A stretch of 46,287 nt of DNA from the NCBI GenBank assembly GCA_900545525.1, contig UQZX01000023.1:1-46287 (forward strand). The letters are read 5' to 3'. The notes below the pieces were generated by a model. It ran no database searches. It was not told where the DNA came from and worked only from the letters and a program-made list of their open reading frames with translations. Shown here in pieces: positions 14,846-24,936 of the stretch. The translations under genes were made by a program, and so were the position numbers. The stretch is from an uncultured Prevotella sp. (lineage in GTDB: Bacteria > Bacteroidota > Bacteroidia > Bacteroidales > Bacteroidaceae). Position 1 is the stretch's first letter. Each line of letters begins with the position of its first letter.

Positions 14846-17386
14846 ATGAATAAACTTTCTATCACAGTAATATGCCAGATGTTTGTCGCATGCCTTGCAT
14901 GTGCCCAGTCTTCGCTTGACGACATTGACCGCCGGGCGTGGCACGATGCCGTGTCTCCCCTTCAGATGAAGGCGGCAGACATGTATCCTCTTTCTGTGAA
15001 GAAGATAAAGCCATGTGCTTCAGACAGGGTACAGTCCTTGAGCGGTATTTGGACCTTGTCAGGGGCAGACAGCATAAATTCAGATATATCTGTTCCGTGC
15101 CGTGTCCCCGGCAGCATACATACGGCATTGAAAGAAGCGGGAATTATACCAGACCCGTGCGTGGGACGGAACGATACAATGGCGGAGCGGCGGTCGTATC
15201 AGCGCTGGTATGTTACGCGTACGTTTTACTATGACGGAAAAATGTCCAGTCCGTTATTGTCTTTTAAAGGTGTGGCAAATAAATGTCGGGTATTTGTCAA
15301 CGGTGTGCCTGTGGCTGAGCACGAGGGCATGTTCGGTGGTCCGGATATAGCGGTGGATAAATATCTGAAGCGCGGCGAGAATGTCATAAAGGTGGAACTC
15401 CTGCCGATACCCGAGATTTATAACGGCGGCTGGCCGGCAACGGCAAATGAGGCATGGAAGCATACTGTCGTGTCAAACTGTGTGTACGGCTGGCATTATT
15501 CAAAGATACCATCAATGGGTATATGGAATGATGTGCACCTCGTAGACCGCCCGGACTTGCGGATAGAAAATCCGTTCTTCATCACCCGTTCCGTGAAAGG
15601 TGACATGCGGATGCAACTTACGCTCCCGAAGGAGACGACAGGAGAAATACGTTTGTTGGTCAGGCCTTATAACTTTGAAGGCAGGCCGCAGGCTTTTGTA
15701 ACCACGATAAACAAAGCCAAAGGGAATGCCGCTTTTGACTTTAATATAAAAGAGCCGTGTCTGTGGTGGCCGAACGGCACCGGCAACCAGAACCTATATG
15801 ATGCTGAAGTGCAGCTTGTGGCTGACGGAAAGGTGCAGTCGGTTTGTGCACGGCGTTTCGGCGTAAGGACTGTTGAAATGAAACCGTTGCCGGAAGGAAA
15901 GCGTGAGGACTTATACAACTGGACTTTCTGTATCAACGGACGTGACATGTTCGTTAAAGGGACGGGCTGGTGCATGATGGATGCCTTGCTTGATTTCTCA
16001 AGGGAGCGGTATGACAGGTTCTTGTCTGTTGCCCGTCATCAGAATATCCAACTGATAAGGGCATGGGGCGGAGGAATGCCGGAAACGGATGCGTTTTATG
16101 AGCTTTGTGACGAGAAGGGTATTATGGTCATGCAGGAATGGCCCACGGCATGGAACAGTCATGAGACACAACCGTTCGGCATGCTGGAGGAAACGGTTGC
16201 CCTCAATACCGTCCGTCTGAGAAATCATCCTTCACTTGTCATGTGGGGAGGAGGCAATGAATCGGATAAGCCTTACGGCAAGGCCATAGACATGATGGGG
16301 CGTCTTAGCGTGGAACTTGACGGTTCCAGACCGTTTCACCGTGCGGAGGCATGGGGCGGCAGCCGCCATAACTACAACTGCTGGTGGGACGAGATGCACC
16401 TTAATCACAATCTTAACATGACTGCGCCTTTTTGGGGAGAGTTTGGTGTGCCGTCGCTGCCTCATGCGGAGACGGTAAGGAAATATCTTGACGGTGAGAA
16501 ATATGTGTGGCAGCCGGATAAAGAATCGGCATTCACCCATCATACCCCTATATTCGGAACTAACGGAGAGATAAACCGGTTGGGACAGTATGCCGGATAT
16601 TTCACATCATTGGAAACTCTGGAAGACGCCGTGTTCGGTTCTCAGATGTCACAGGTAGTAGGCGTAAGGCATACTCTCGAGCGTGCCCGGACAATGTGGC
16701 CTAATACAACCGGTGCCCTTTATTATAAGCTGAACGATAACTATCCGGGACTGTCATGGTCGAGTGTAGATTATTATGGTGCAGTCAAACCGTTGCATTA
16801 TTTTGCGCGCCGTGCCTTTGAACCGGCAACGACAGTCTTGCTGTTTGACAGGACAAACATGGCGGGGCAGGAGGTGAAAATACCTTATTATCTCCTTGAC
16901 GACAATAATATTGTTACCGGCAAGACCGTTAAGGTGCATCTGTCGGTATGGAACCATAAGATGCAGTGCGTTCTTGACACGGCGATATCGGTAAAGCCTC
17001 AGAACAGAGTTGATAAGATTGCAGATATCGTTCTTACGAGGGAACAGACGTTGAGCGAGATGTTGTACATGAAGACAGACCTCCTTAAGGACGACGGTAC
17101 GCTTGTGGCAAGAAACTGGTATTTCTGCAACTACGATACACGTCGTGGCGTAATGCTTGAGTCGCGGGCGGCGGATGTCCGTATGAAACAGGACGGGAAA
17201 AACATAACAATAACCAATATGTCGGCATTTCCTGCCGTGGGTGTTACCGTCGATGTCCCCGGGCAGTCGTCACGGTTGCTATTGTCTGATAATTATTTGT
17301 GGCTTGATCCGGGAGAGACGGTAACGGTTGACTCCAATATATCGTGTCCTGCTGTGGTCAGTTGGTGGAACTCAAAAAATAAATGA
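14846..17386 (+). CDS. GH2 beta-mannosidase
   Basis: An 846-residue secreted exo-enzyme that should release mannose from the non-reducing end of beta-mannosides, most likely in the periplasm (signal peptide to about residue 20, ending C-A-Q). The layout is the GH2 one: sugar-binding sandwich (W-x-V-P-G-S-I-H-T-A-L equivalent near residue 85), Ig-like domain, then a TIM barrel. The acid/base is Glu472 in W-G-G-G-N-E and the nucleophile is Glu532 in W-G-E-F-G-V-P-S-L-P. The E-F-G-x-x-S-x-P context and I-P-S-M-G-I-W are characteristic of GH2 beta-mannosidases rather than beta-galactosidases. The length fits the family. Confidence 0.9.
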   Translation: MNKLSITVICQMFVACLACAQSSLDDIDRRAWHDAVSPLQMKAADMYPLSVKKIKPCASDRVQSLSGIWTLSGADSINSDISVPCRVPGSIHTALKEAGIIPDPCVGRNDTMAERRSYQRWYVTRTFYYDGKMSSPLLSFKGVANKCRVFVNGVPVAEHEGMFGGPDIAVDKYLKRGENVIKVELLPIPEIYNGGWPATANEAWKHTVVSNCVYGWHYSKIPSMGIWNDVHLVDRPDLRIENPFFITRSVKGDMRMQLTLPKETTGEIRLLVRPYNFEGRPQAFVTTINKAKGNAAFDFNIKEPCLWWPNGTGNQNLYDAEVQLVADGKVQSVCARRFGVRTVEMKPLPEGKREDLYNWTFCINGRDMFVKGTGWCMMDALLDFSRERYDRFLSVARHQNIQLIRAWGGGMPETDAFYELCDEKGIMVMQEWPTAWNSHETQPFGMLEETVALNTVRLRNHPSLVMWGGGNESDKPYGKAIDMMGRLSVELDGSRPFHRAEAWGGSRHNYNCWWDEMHLNHNLNMTAPFWGEFGVPSLPHAETVRKYLDGEKYVWQPDKESAFTHHTPIFGTNGEINRLGQYAGYFTSLETLEDAVFGSQMSQVVGVRHTLERARTMWPNTTGALYYKLNDNYPGLSWSSVDYYGAVKPLHYFARRAFEPATTVLLFDRTNMAGQEVKIPYYLLDDNNIVTGKTVKVHLSVWNHKMQCVLDTAISVKPQNRVDKIADIVLTREQTLSEMLYMKTDLLKDDGTLVARNWYFCNYDTRRGVMLESRAADVRMKQDGKNITITNMSAFPAVGVTVDVPGQSSRLLLSDNYLWLDPGETVTVDSNISCPAVVSWWNSKNK

Positions 17387-17390
17387 AATT

Positions 17391-18401
17391 ATGAATAAGA
17401 TAAAGTTAAGTTTGATATCAGTATTGATAACGTTAAGTGGCGGAGTGCTTGCAGGTGAGCCTTTCGGTGTTAACCTCGCCTGTGGTGATTTCGGTTCGGT
17501 ATTCCCCGGTGAATATAACAGGCATTATACATATCCCACCGATGCGGATCTTATATACTGGCAGCAGAAAGGACTGATGCTCGTACGGCTGCCTTTCCGC
17601 TGGGAACGTCTTCAGCATAAGCCTTACGGACCTTTGTGCCAGGACGATCTGGATAAGGTGAAAGACTTTGTAAAGGCTGCCGGAAAGCGTGGGATGAAGG
17701 TCCTTTTTGACATGCACAACTATTGCCGACGTATAGACGAGGGCACAGAGAAGATTGTAGGTACGCCCGAATTGTCTTATGAGAGCTACGGGCAGTTCTG
17801 GCGTATGATGGCACAGGAGTTCCGCGACTTCGGCAACATCTATGGTTACGGACTGATGAACGAACCTCACGACCTCCCTGCAAGTGTGTCATGGCACAAA
17901 ATGGCACAGGTGGCAATAGACTCTATCAGAACTGTGGACACAAAGACCCCTATTGTCGTAGGCGGATACCATTGGAGCTCCGCACGGCGTTGGGTACAGA
18001 TGAGTGATAACCTTAAGACATTACGTGACCCTGCGGAAAATCTCATATTCGAGGCACATTGCTATTTCGACTTTGACGGCTCGGGCACTTATAAGTTCAC
18101 ATACGAACAGGAAGAGGGAACCCCCAAGCGCGGCGTGGAGCTTGTACGTCCTTTTGTGGAATGGCTTAATAAAAACAATCTTCGCGGTATAATAGGCGAA
18201 TATGGCATACCCGAAGGAGATGAACGTTGGGAGAAGACATTGGACAACTTCCTTTCATATTTGCAGAAGAACGGTGTCCCTGCGCTTTATTGGGCGTCAG
18301 GACCCTGGTGGACGGATGCCGTAATGACAATCCCGACATACCGCGGCGGCAAGGAGAAGCCTCAGGTTAAGATTATGGAGAAGTATAAGGAGACAAAATA
18401 A
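17391..18401 (+). CDS. Secreted GH5 endo-glycanase, third paralogue
   Basis: A 336-residue GH5 enzyme with a signal peptide (about residues 1-21) and nothing but the catalytic domain. The acid/base is Glu158 in L-M-N-E-P-H-D and the nucleophile is Glu270 in I-I-G-E-Y-G. F-G-V-N-L-A, H-Y-T-Y-P-T, R-L-P-F-R-W-E-R and Y-W-A-S-G-P-W-W make it the most GH5_5-like of the three paralogues. The loop after the D-M-H-N-Y strand is different from the other two (C-R-R-I-D-E-G instead of G-R-Y-C-T-Y), so substrate binding may differ. The ATG at 17391 starts a good signal peptide; the open frame back to 17328 runs into the GH2 gene. It follows the GH2 stop by 4 nt. Confidence 0.92.
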   Translation: MNKIKLSLISVLITLSGGVLAGEPFGVNLACGDFGSVFPGEYNRHYTYPTDADLIYWQQKGLMLVRLPFRWERLQHKPYGPLCQDDLDKVKDFVKAAGKRGMKVLFDMHNYCRRIDEGTEKIVGTPELSYESYGQFWRMMAQEFRDFGNIYGYGLMNEPHDLPASVSWHKMAQVAIDSIRTVDTKTPIVVGGYHWSSARRWVQMSDNLKTLRDPAENLIFEAHCYFDFDGSGTYKFTYEQEEGTPKRGVELVRPFVEWLNKNNLRGIIGEYGIPEGDERWEKTLDNFLSYLQKNGVPALYWASGPWWTDAVMTIPTYRGGKEKPQVKIMEKYKETK

Positions 18402-18450
18402 CAGGAGGACCGATAAGCTGTCAGTACACCTCATCGATAAATTATTCACT

Positions 18451-19791
18451 ATGACAAGCAAGTATTTTCTCATAGCTGTGATGTTCGTTTCTTCCGTTGT
18501 CTATGCCGGTATTCCGTTTACGCACGGTAACCTCAAGGTAGACGGCAGCGGGAGGTATCTTGAGCATGACGACGGTACACCTTTTTTATATATGGGCGAT
18601 ACGGCATGGGAGATGCTCTCAAGACTTACGTATGAAGAAGCCTGTGCCTATATGGACAACAGGGTGGGGAAGGGAATAAACGTTATACAGACCGTTCTCC
18701 TTTCCGAACTGGTAGGCATAAGGGATACAACGGCAGCAGGTGTCACGCAATTAATAAACGGAGACGTCTGCAACCCCAATCCCCTTTATCTGGCACATGC
18801 CGATTCTGTCCTTGCATACGCGGAGCAAATCGGACTGTATCTTGCAATATTACCCACATGGGGTGACAAGGTAGACAGGCAATGGGGCAACGGACCGGAG
18901 ATATTCAATGAGCATAATGCCGAAGAATACGGAAGGCTTCTGGGGCACAGGTGGGCTTCACGGCCTAATGTTATATGGATAATAGGAGGCGACCGTGGAG
19001 GCGACGGAAAGAACAGGGCGGTATGGAATGCAATGGCAAGGGGCATAAAGTCTGAGGACAAAGTGCATCTTATGACATATCATCCGCATGGAGAGCACTC
19101 GTCGTCCATGTGGTTCCACGATGAAGACTGGCTTGACTTTAACATGATACAGACCGGTCATTGTCAGCAGAGGTATGATATATACCGCCGTATGATGTTG
19201 CATGACATGGCTCTGAAACCGGTAAAGCCCGTTATGGACGGAGAACCACGGTATGAAGACATACCGCGCAACTTCAAGAAGGAAGACGGCAGGTTTGGGG
19301 CTGCCGACGTAAGGCATACGTTATATCAGAGCATGCTTACCGGTGCATGCGGATACACTTACGGCAACAACAATCTGTGGCAGATGTATGCTCCGGGGCG
19401 TGAACCCAAGTGTGACGCGCGTACATACTGGTACGACGCGATGAATATGGAGGCTGAATGTCAGCTTATACATTTTGTGAAGCTTTGGCACGAAATACCT
19501 TTCAGAGGCGGGTATAATGTTCCGCTTTGTGCCGTTCCCGTGGATGAATACGGTTGTGATGAGGCTGTTGCCTTTATGACAGGGGATTATATGCTGTGCT
19601 ACTTCCCCGGAGGGAAGAGCTGGAGACTGACGCTACCTGATACGTTCGGTTCCCTGTATGCAACAGAGTGGATGAATCCCCGTACCGGACAGCGCATGCC
19701 CGGAGGCATTTCTGAAGGGTATGTGGTTGATGTGAGTTTGCCGGAGGGTGGCAATGACGACTGGCTTTTGATATTGAAAAGAGAAAAATAA
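18451..19791 (+). CDS. DUF4038 / GH140-like glycosidase
   Basis: A 446-residue secreted protein (signal peptide to about residue 19). The main domain is a DUF4038-type TIM barrel: L-Y-M-G-D-T-A-W-E, I-I-G-G-D-R-G-G-D (Asp181) and V-M-D-G-E-P-R-Y-E (Glu265). Those two acidic residues sit where the catalytic pair of GH140 apiosidase lies. A C-terminal sandwich (about 350-446) resembles the putative collagen-binding domain often fused to DUF4038. GH140 is known for apiose release from pectin, but this wider family occurs in many glycan loci, so its substrate here is unknown. An AGGAGG lies 43 nt before the ATG with no better start next to it. Confidence 0.82.
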   Translation: MTSKYFLIAVMFVSSVVYAGIPFTHGNLKVDGSGRYLEHDDGTPFLYMGDTAWEMLSRLTYEEACAYMDNRVGKGINVIQTVLLSELVGIRDTTAAGVTQLINGDVCNPNPLYLAHADSVLAYAEQIGLYLAILPTWGDKVDRQWGNGPEIFNEHNAEEYGRLLGHRWASRPNVIWIIGGDRGGDGKNRAVWNAMARGIKSEDKVHLMTYHPHGEHSSSMWFHDEDWLDFNMIQTGHCQQRYDIYRRMMLHDMALKPVKPVMDGEPRYEDIPRNFKKEDGRFGAADVRHTLYQSMLTGACGYTYGNNNLWQMYAPGREPKCDARTYWYDAMNMEAECQLIHFVKLWHEIPFRGGYNVPLCAVPVDEYGCDEAVAFMTGDYMLCYFPGGKSWRLTLPDTFGSLYATEWMNPRTGQRMPGGISEGYVVDVSLPEGGNDDWLLILKREK

Positions 19792-19804
19792 TATTAATAC
19801 CATT

Positions 19805-20977
19805 ATGAAATTAAAGAGTATAAATGAACTTGCACGTGACTATGAGGAGCTTGTAAACCGTCATAATGAGGCCGAGACCAGTGTAAATGGCATTTATTGC
19901 CGTTATAAGCATCCTGTGCTTACGGCAGAGCATGCCCCGCTGATTTGGCGATATGACATGAACGAGAATGATAACCCATTGTGTGAGGAACGCATTTCAA
20001 TAAATGCCGTGCTTAACTCAGGTGCAATAAAACTGGGCGGGAAGTACTATCTTATGGCACGTGTCGAAGGTGCCGACCGCAAGTCATTCTTCGCCATTGC
20101 AGAGAGTGACAGTCCTACGGAGGGCTTCCGCTTTTGGGATTATCCTGTCATGATGCCTGAGACACCGGGGGAAATAGATACGAACATGTATGATGCCAGA
20201 CTGACTAAGCACGAAGACGGATATATCTATGCCGTGTTCTGTGCCGAGCGTAAAGATCCGTCCGCAGAGCCGGGCGACCTTTCTTCGGCGGTTGCAGCTG
20301 CGGCAATAGCGAGGACTAAGGACCTTAAGACATGGGAGCGTCTTGATGACGTGAAGACAGATACGCAGCAGCGCAACGTCGTTCTTCATCCGGAGTTCGT
20401 AAATGGCAAGTATGTGCTTTACACGCGTCCGCAGGACGGCTTCATAGACACGGGCAACGGTGGCGGAATAGGTTGGGCACCGATAGATGATATCTGTCAT
20501 GCTGAGATCCATGATGAAAGGATTATCAATGTGCGTAAGTATCATACTATAAAAGAAGTGAAGAACGGAGAGGGTCCGCATCCTATAAAGACTTCGCGCG
20601 GCTGGCTGCATCTCGCTCATGGCGTGCGCGGCTGCGCGGCAGGGCTTCGCTATGTGCTATATCTCTATGTCACGGCTCTTGACAATCCTTCCAAGGTAAT
20701 AGCGGAGCCGGCTGGATACTTCATGGCTCCCGTGGGCGAAGAGCGTGTCGGCGATGTCAGCAACGTCCTTTTCTCAAACGGCTGGATAGAAGACAACGGC
20801 AAGGTTTATATCTATTACGCATCGAGCGACACACGCCTTCATGTGGCAGAGTCAACCGTAGAGCGACTTTTGGACTATTGTTTCAACACACCTTCCGACG
20901 GGTTGCGCTCCATAGAGTCTGTTAAGGCTATATATAGCCTTGTGGACAAGAACAAGAGGTTACAAAAACAATTATAA
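19805..20977 (+). CDS. GH130 4-O-beta-D-mannosyl-D-glucose phosphorylase
   Basis: A 390-residue cytoplasmic enzyme (no signal peptide) that uses phosphate to split Man-beta-1,4-Glc into alpha-mannose-1-phosphate and glucose. Length and sequence fit the GH130 subfamily 1 mannosylglucose phosphorylases of Bacteroides. The general acid is Asp130 in M-Y-D-A-R-L-T-K. Phosphate-binding basic residues are expected in R-N-V-V-L-H-P-E-F and H-G-V-R-G. In Bacteroides fragilis the orthologue works with a mannobiose 2-epimerase that makes Man-Glc from mannobiose. No epimerase gene is present here, so Man-Glc may come straight from glucomannan. The partner transporter starts 4 nt after its stop. Confidence 0.93.
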   Translation: MKLKSINELARDYEELVNRHNEAETSVNGIYCRYKHPVLTAEHAPLIWRYDMNENDNPLCEERISINAVLNSGAIKLGGKYYLMARVEGADRKSFFAIAESDSPTEGFRFWDYPVMMPETPGEIDTNMYDARLTKHEDGYIYAVFCAERKDPSAEPGDLSSAVAAAAIARTKDLKTWERLDDVKTDTQQRNVVLHPEFVNGKYVLYTRPQDGFIDTGNGGGIGWAPIDDICHAEIHDERIINVRKYHTIKEVKNGEGPHPIKTSRGWLHLAHGVRGCAAGLRYVLYLYVTALDNPSKVIAEPAGYFMAPVGEERVGDVSNVLFSNGWIEDNGKVYIYYASSDTRLHVAESTVERLLDYCFNTPSDGLRSIESVKAIYSLVDKNKRLQKQL

Positions 20978-20980
20978 TCT

Positions 20981-22354
20981 ATGGCTACGTTAAAAGAGAA
21001 AATCGGATATGGGCTTGGCGACATGTCATCGTCCATGTTCTGGAAAATATTCAGCTATTATCTTCCTATCTTTTACAGTGACGTCTTCGGGCTTAGTCTC
21101 GGGGCTACGGCAGTGCTGATGCTCGTGACACGTATATGGGATACCGTCTCCGATCCGGTGATGGGCATCATTGCCGACCGCACCGATACAAGGTGGGGCA
21201 AGTACCGTCCTTGGCTGTTGTGGATGGCTGCTCCGTTTGCTCTGGCAGGTTGCTTGCTGTTCACCACTCCGCAATGTGGCGAGACAGGGCGTCTGGCATG
21301 GGCGTATGTCACATATATACTTATGATGACAGTCTATACCGCAATCAACGTGCCTTACGGCTCGATGCTCGGTGTTGTTACAAGCAGTTCCGATGAGAAA
21401 ACAGTGTTCTCCAGCTTCCGCATGTTCTTTGCCTATGCCGGTTCGTTCGTTGCGGTCTTTGCATGGGAGCCTTTGGTCAAGTTCTTTACGGATTTTTGTG
21501 GCGGAGATACTCCGCTTATTGCATTGCAGCATGGCTGGCAGTATGCCATGTTTATAATTGCGGCGGTGACGTTTATACTCTTCATTATCTGTTTCCGAAT
21601 GACGCGTGAGCATGTACGTCCGTCCAAGACAGGCTCTGTTTGGGAAGACCTTAAGGCGCTTGCCTCCAACTCTCCGTGGTGGTTGCTTACGTCGGCAGCC
21701 CTATGCACAAACCTGTTCAACACCCTTCGTGGCTCCGTTGCTGCATATTACTTTAAATATTATATAGGTGAAACGGCACATATAGACCTCGGTTTCACGT
21801 CTTTCCTGTTCTTTGCGGGTATCTTTCTTGCCGTCGGAGAGGTGTGCAATATGGTAGGTGTTGTGCTTGCCGTGCCCATGTCGTTGCGTTTGGGTAAGAG
21901 ACAGACGTTCATTGTTTCCGCGGCATTGCTGGCATTGCTGTCTGTAGCGTTCTTTTATGTTCCGATGACCAATGCTGGTTTCTTTGCTATACTCCTCCTT
22001 CAGGTGTTAATAAGCATACTTACCGGTATCGTGTCTCCGCTTGTATGGTCGATGTATGCAGACGTTGCCGACTATTCTTCCAAAAAGCACGGCACTTCAT
22101 CGACAGGTCTGATATTCTCTTCCGGTTCCATGGCACAGAAGTTCGGCGGTGCGGTTGCCGGTGCGGCAGTACTTTGGATACTTGCAGCCTTCGGTCTCGT
22201 GCCCAACGCTCCGCAGCAGAGCGACACCGCCATGCTTGGCATACGTCTTGTCATGAGCTATATACCGGCAGCTGTGGCAGTTCTTGAAATAGTTATACTT
22301 TTGGCTTATCCTTTGGGAAAGAAGCCAAGGACAGACAACGGATGTCAGGGATGA
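20981..22354 (+). CDS. GPH-family sugar:cation symporter
   Basis: A 457-residue inner-membrane carrier of the glycoside-pentoside-hexuronide (GPH, MelB-like) family in the major facilitator superfamily, with about 12 hydrophobic segments. The N-terminus K-I-G-Y-G-L-G-D-M-S-S-S-M, then D-P-V-M-G-I-I-A-D-R-T-D-T-R-W-G-K-Y-R-P-W, is diagnostic; the two Asp in this stretch bind cation and sugar in MelB. It most likely takes Man-Glc or other disaccharides from the periplasm to the GH130 enzyme. It overlaps the next gene at ATGA (22351-22354). Confidence 0.93.
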   Translation: MATLKEKIGYGLGDMSSSMFWKIFSYYLPIFYSDVFGLSLGATAVLMLVTRIWDTVSDPVMGIIADRTDTRWGKYRPWLLWMAAPFALAGCLLFTTPQCGETGRLAWAYVTYILMMTVYTAINVPYGSMLGVVTSSSDEKTVFSSFRMFFAYAGSFVAVFAWEPLVKFFTDFCGGDTPLIALQHGWQYAMFIIAAVTFILFIICFRMTREHVRPSKTGSVWEDLKALASNSPWWLLTSAALCTNLFNTLRGSVAAYYFKYYIGETAHIDLGFTSFLFFAGIFLAVGEVCNMVGVVLAVPMSLRLGKRQTFIVSAALLALLSVAFFYVPMTNAGFFAILLLQVLISILTGIVSPLVWSMYADVADYSSKKHGTSSTGLIFSSGSMAQKFGGAVAGAAVLWILAAFGLVPNAPQQSDTAMLGIRLVMSYIPAAVAVLEIVILLAYPLGKKPRTDNGCQG

Positions 22355-24936
22355 AAAGATTTGCATTATATCTTAAGATTGTCCCGGCAGTTTGTGCCGT
22401 GATGTTCTCGCTTGCGTTGCATGCCGGTGCGGACAACCTGCGTTGCGAGTATATGATAAATCCTGTAGGCGTGGATGCGGCTCATCCGCGTCTAAGCTGG
22501 ACCCTGCCGGGATTGAAAGACAAGATACGTGTAGTCATATCGCAAGACAGTCTTGCCGTGGCTGAAGCCGTATACGGAACAAAGCCCGGTCTTTCGGACC
22601 GTATACGTGTATACGAACTCGCCCCGGGTACGCAGGAGTTTACCGTTGATGACTTTAATCCGGCTCCTGCCCGCAGATATTACTGGCGCGTATTCTTTGG
22701 AAAGCGCGGTTCCACAGTTGCAAGCTTTGTTACAAACCTGCCGCTGGGCAGTGCGAGGTGGATTACCGACGGCAACGATGCCGTTTACCGCCCGTTGGCA
22801 TTGTACCGCCATACGGTAAATGTAGCCAAACCTGTAAAAGAAGCATTTATCACCGTTGCTTCCGCTGGTCTTCACGAAATTATGCTTAACGGAAAGAAAG
22901 TTGGCAATCATCGCCTTGACCCTATGTTCACGCGCTTTGACCGACGAGTGCTCTCCGTCATGCACGATGTTACCGGACTTATGCGCGAGGGCGGCAACGT
23001 TGTGACCGTGGAGCTTGGCAACGGGTGGTACAATCACCAGTCAACGGCGGTGTGGTTCTTCCACGAAGCATCGTGGCGCAACCGTCCGCGCTTTGCTGCC
23101 AATCTGCTGATACGCTATGAGGATGGAACGGAGGAACATGTGGTGACCGACGGCAGTTGGCAGACGGCAGAAAGCAGCACGGTCTTTTCAAGCATATATA
23201 CGGCAGAGCATTACGATGCCCGTTTGCATCCGCAGGAGTCGTCGTGGCACAGTGTCATCGAGACCGTCAGTCCGGCACGTGTCATCTCTTCGCAGGTCAT
23301 GCATCCCATTAGGCTTACCGCCGTTTACAAGGCGGATAAGATAGACCGCCTGTCCGATACCCTCGCCGTTTATCATTTCCCTAAGAACATGGCAGGTGTC
23401 GCACGCCTGCGTGTACGGGGACCGCGCGGTACGGTGGTGAGGCTTAAACACGGTGAGATGCTTTATGCCGACGGGCGTGTTAACATGGAGAATATAGACT
23501 ATCACTATCGTCCGACCGATGACAGCGACCCGTTCCAGACAGACATTGTTACGCTGAGCGGAGGCGACGACGAGTTTGCCGCGCGGTTCGGCTATAAAGG
23601 CTTTCAGTATGTTGAGGTAAGCTCTTCCGTACCTTTGGAACTTACCCGGGAGAGTCTTGTTGCCGAGGAGATGCACAGCGATGTGCCACGCATCGGATAT
23701 TGGCATTCGTCATCTGAATATCTTAATAAGCTTCTTGAGGCGACACAGAATTCTTATCTGAGCAATCTCTTCGGTTATCCCACCGACTGTCCGCAACGTG
23801 AGAAGAACGGTTGGACGGCAGATGCCTACCTCGCCCTCGAGACGGGAATGGCATATAATGACGTTGTTTCCGTTTATGAGAAGTGGCTGGCTGACTTCCG
23901 CGACGAGCAGCGTCCTGACGGCACTCTGCCATGTATTATCCCGACGGACAAGTGGGGATACGACTGGGCGAACGGTGTAGACTGGACAAGTGCCACGGTT
24001 ATCATTCCATGGCAGATATATTGCTGGTATGGAGACCGCAGGCTTCTTGAACGCCACTACGGCTGCATGGACAGATACGTCCGTCACATAGAGACCGTTG
24101 CCAAAGACAACCTTACCGACTGGGGGCTTGGCGACTGGATACCCGTAAAGACAACGAGCGACTTGTGTTATACCACGTCTGTCTACTATTATGTCGATGC
24201 GGTAATAATGTCAAAGGTGGCAAGGCTTCTTGGAAAAGATGCCGACGCTCTTCATTATTCACGTCTTGCCGATGACATACGCTCGGCGATAAACCGCCGT
24301 TTTCTCGATGCCGAAAAAGGCTTGTATGCCGGCGGCACGCAGACAGAACTTTCCATGGCACTGTATTGGGGCGTTGCTCCTGACTCCCTGCGCGCAAAAG
24401 TTGCCTCGCAACTTAACGAGCGTGTTGTTGCCGACGGCTTTCATCTCGATGTGGGAGTGCACGGCTGCAAGGCACTGTTAGGTGCGCTGTCAGACAACGG
24501 ATATGCGGATACCGCCTATAAGGTTGTATGCCAGAAAACATACCCCTCGTGGGGATATTGGATTAGTCAAGGTGCAACCACGCTCCATGAGAACTGGAAG
24601 ACCGATGTCGTAATAGACAACTCGCTTAACCACATAATGTTCGGAGAAGTGGGAGCGTGGCTCTTCAAGTCGCTTGCCGGAATAACGCCGGATGAGACGG
24701 CACCCGGGTTCAGGCTCGTCAACGTTCGTCCCTACTTTCCCGCAGACCTTGACAGCCTTGAGGTGAGCCGTGAGACATCTTACGGCAGGCTTGAAACCTC
24801 GTGGCGACGCGACGGCGGTGTGATAAGATATACGATAAGCGTGCCTGCTGCGATGACGGCAAACCTTGTGCTGCCCGACGGCAAGACGTATATAATAAGA
24901 GGTACAAGTAAAACATTTAAGATAAAATCAATATGA
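22351..24936 (+). CDS. GH78 alpha-L-rhamnosidase
   Basis: An 861-residue secreted enzyme (signal peptide to about residue 25). L-R-C-E-Y-x-x-x-P-x-G-V-D-x-x-x-P-R-L-S-W at the start of the mature protein is the standard N-terminal mark of GH78. The (alpha/alpha)6 catalytic domain contains D-C-P-Q-R-E (Asp479, Glu484), W-T-A-D-A-Y and A-T-T-L-H-E-N-W (Glu747 as likely base). It should remove terminal alpha-L-rhamnose. Start 22351 overlaps the symporter stop as ATGA and is preferred over the in-frame ATG at 22342. Rhamnose is not part of known plant mannans, so its presence in this locus is odd. Confidence 0.93.
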   Translation: MKRFALYLKIVPAVCAVMFSLALHAGADNLRCEYMINPVGVDAAHPRLSWTLPGLKDKIRVVISQDSLAVAEAVYGTKPGLSDRIRVYELAPGTQEFTVDDFNPAPARRYYWRVFFGKRGSTVASFVTNLPLGSARWITDGNDAVYRPLALYRHTVNVAKPVKEAFITVASAGLHEIMLNGKKVGNHRLDPMFTRFDRRVLSVMHDVTGLMREGGNVVTVELGNGWYNHQSTAVWFFHEASWRNRPRFAANLLIRYEDGTEEHVVTDGSWQTAESSTVFSSIYTAEHYDARLHPQESSWHSVIETVSPARVISSQVMHPIRLTAVYKADKIDRLSDTLAVYHFPKNMAGVARLRVRGPRGTVVRLKHGEMLYADGRVNMENIDYHYRPTDDSDPFQTDIVTLSGGDDEFAARFGYKGFQYVEVSSSVPLELTRESLVAEEMHSDVPRIGYWHSSSEYLNKLLEATQNSYLSNLFGYPTDCPQREKNGWTADAYLALETGMAYNDVVSVYEKWLADFRDEQRPDGTLPCIIPTDKWGYDWANGVDWTSATVIIPWQIYCWYGDRRLLERHYGCMDRYVRHIETVAKDNLTDWGLGDWIPVKTTSDLCYTTSVYYYVDAVIMSKVARLLGKDADALHYSRLADDIRSAINRRFLDAEKGLYAGGTQTELSMALYWGVAPDSLRAKVASQLNERVVADGFHLDVGVHGCKALLGALSDNGYADTAYKVVCQKTYPSWGYWISQGATTLHENWKTDVVIDNSLNHIMFGEVGAWLFKSLAGITPDETAPGFRLVNVRPYFPADLDSLEVSRETSYGRLETSWRRDGGVIRYTISVPAAMTANLVLPDGKTYIIRGTSKTFKIKSI

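Noticed and set aside
18403..18408. AGGAGG as ribosome binding site for an earlier start of the DUF4038 gene
   Set aside because: No ATG, GTG or TTG lies at a proper distance; Shine-Dalgarno use is weak in Bacteroidetes, and the ATG at 18451 begins a clean signal peptide.
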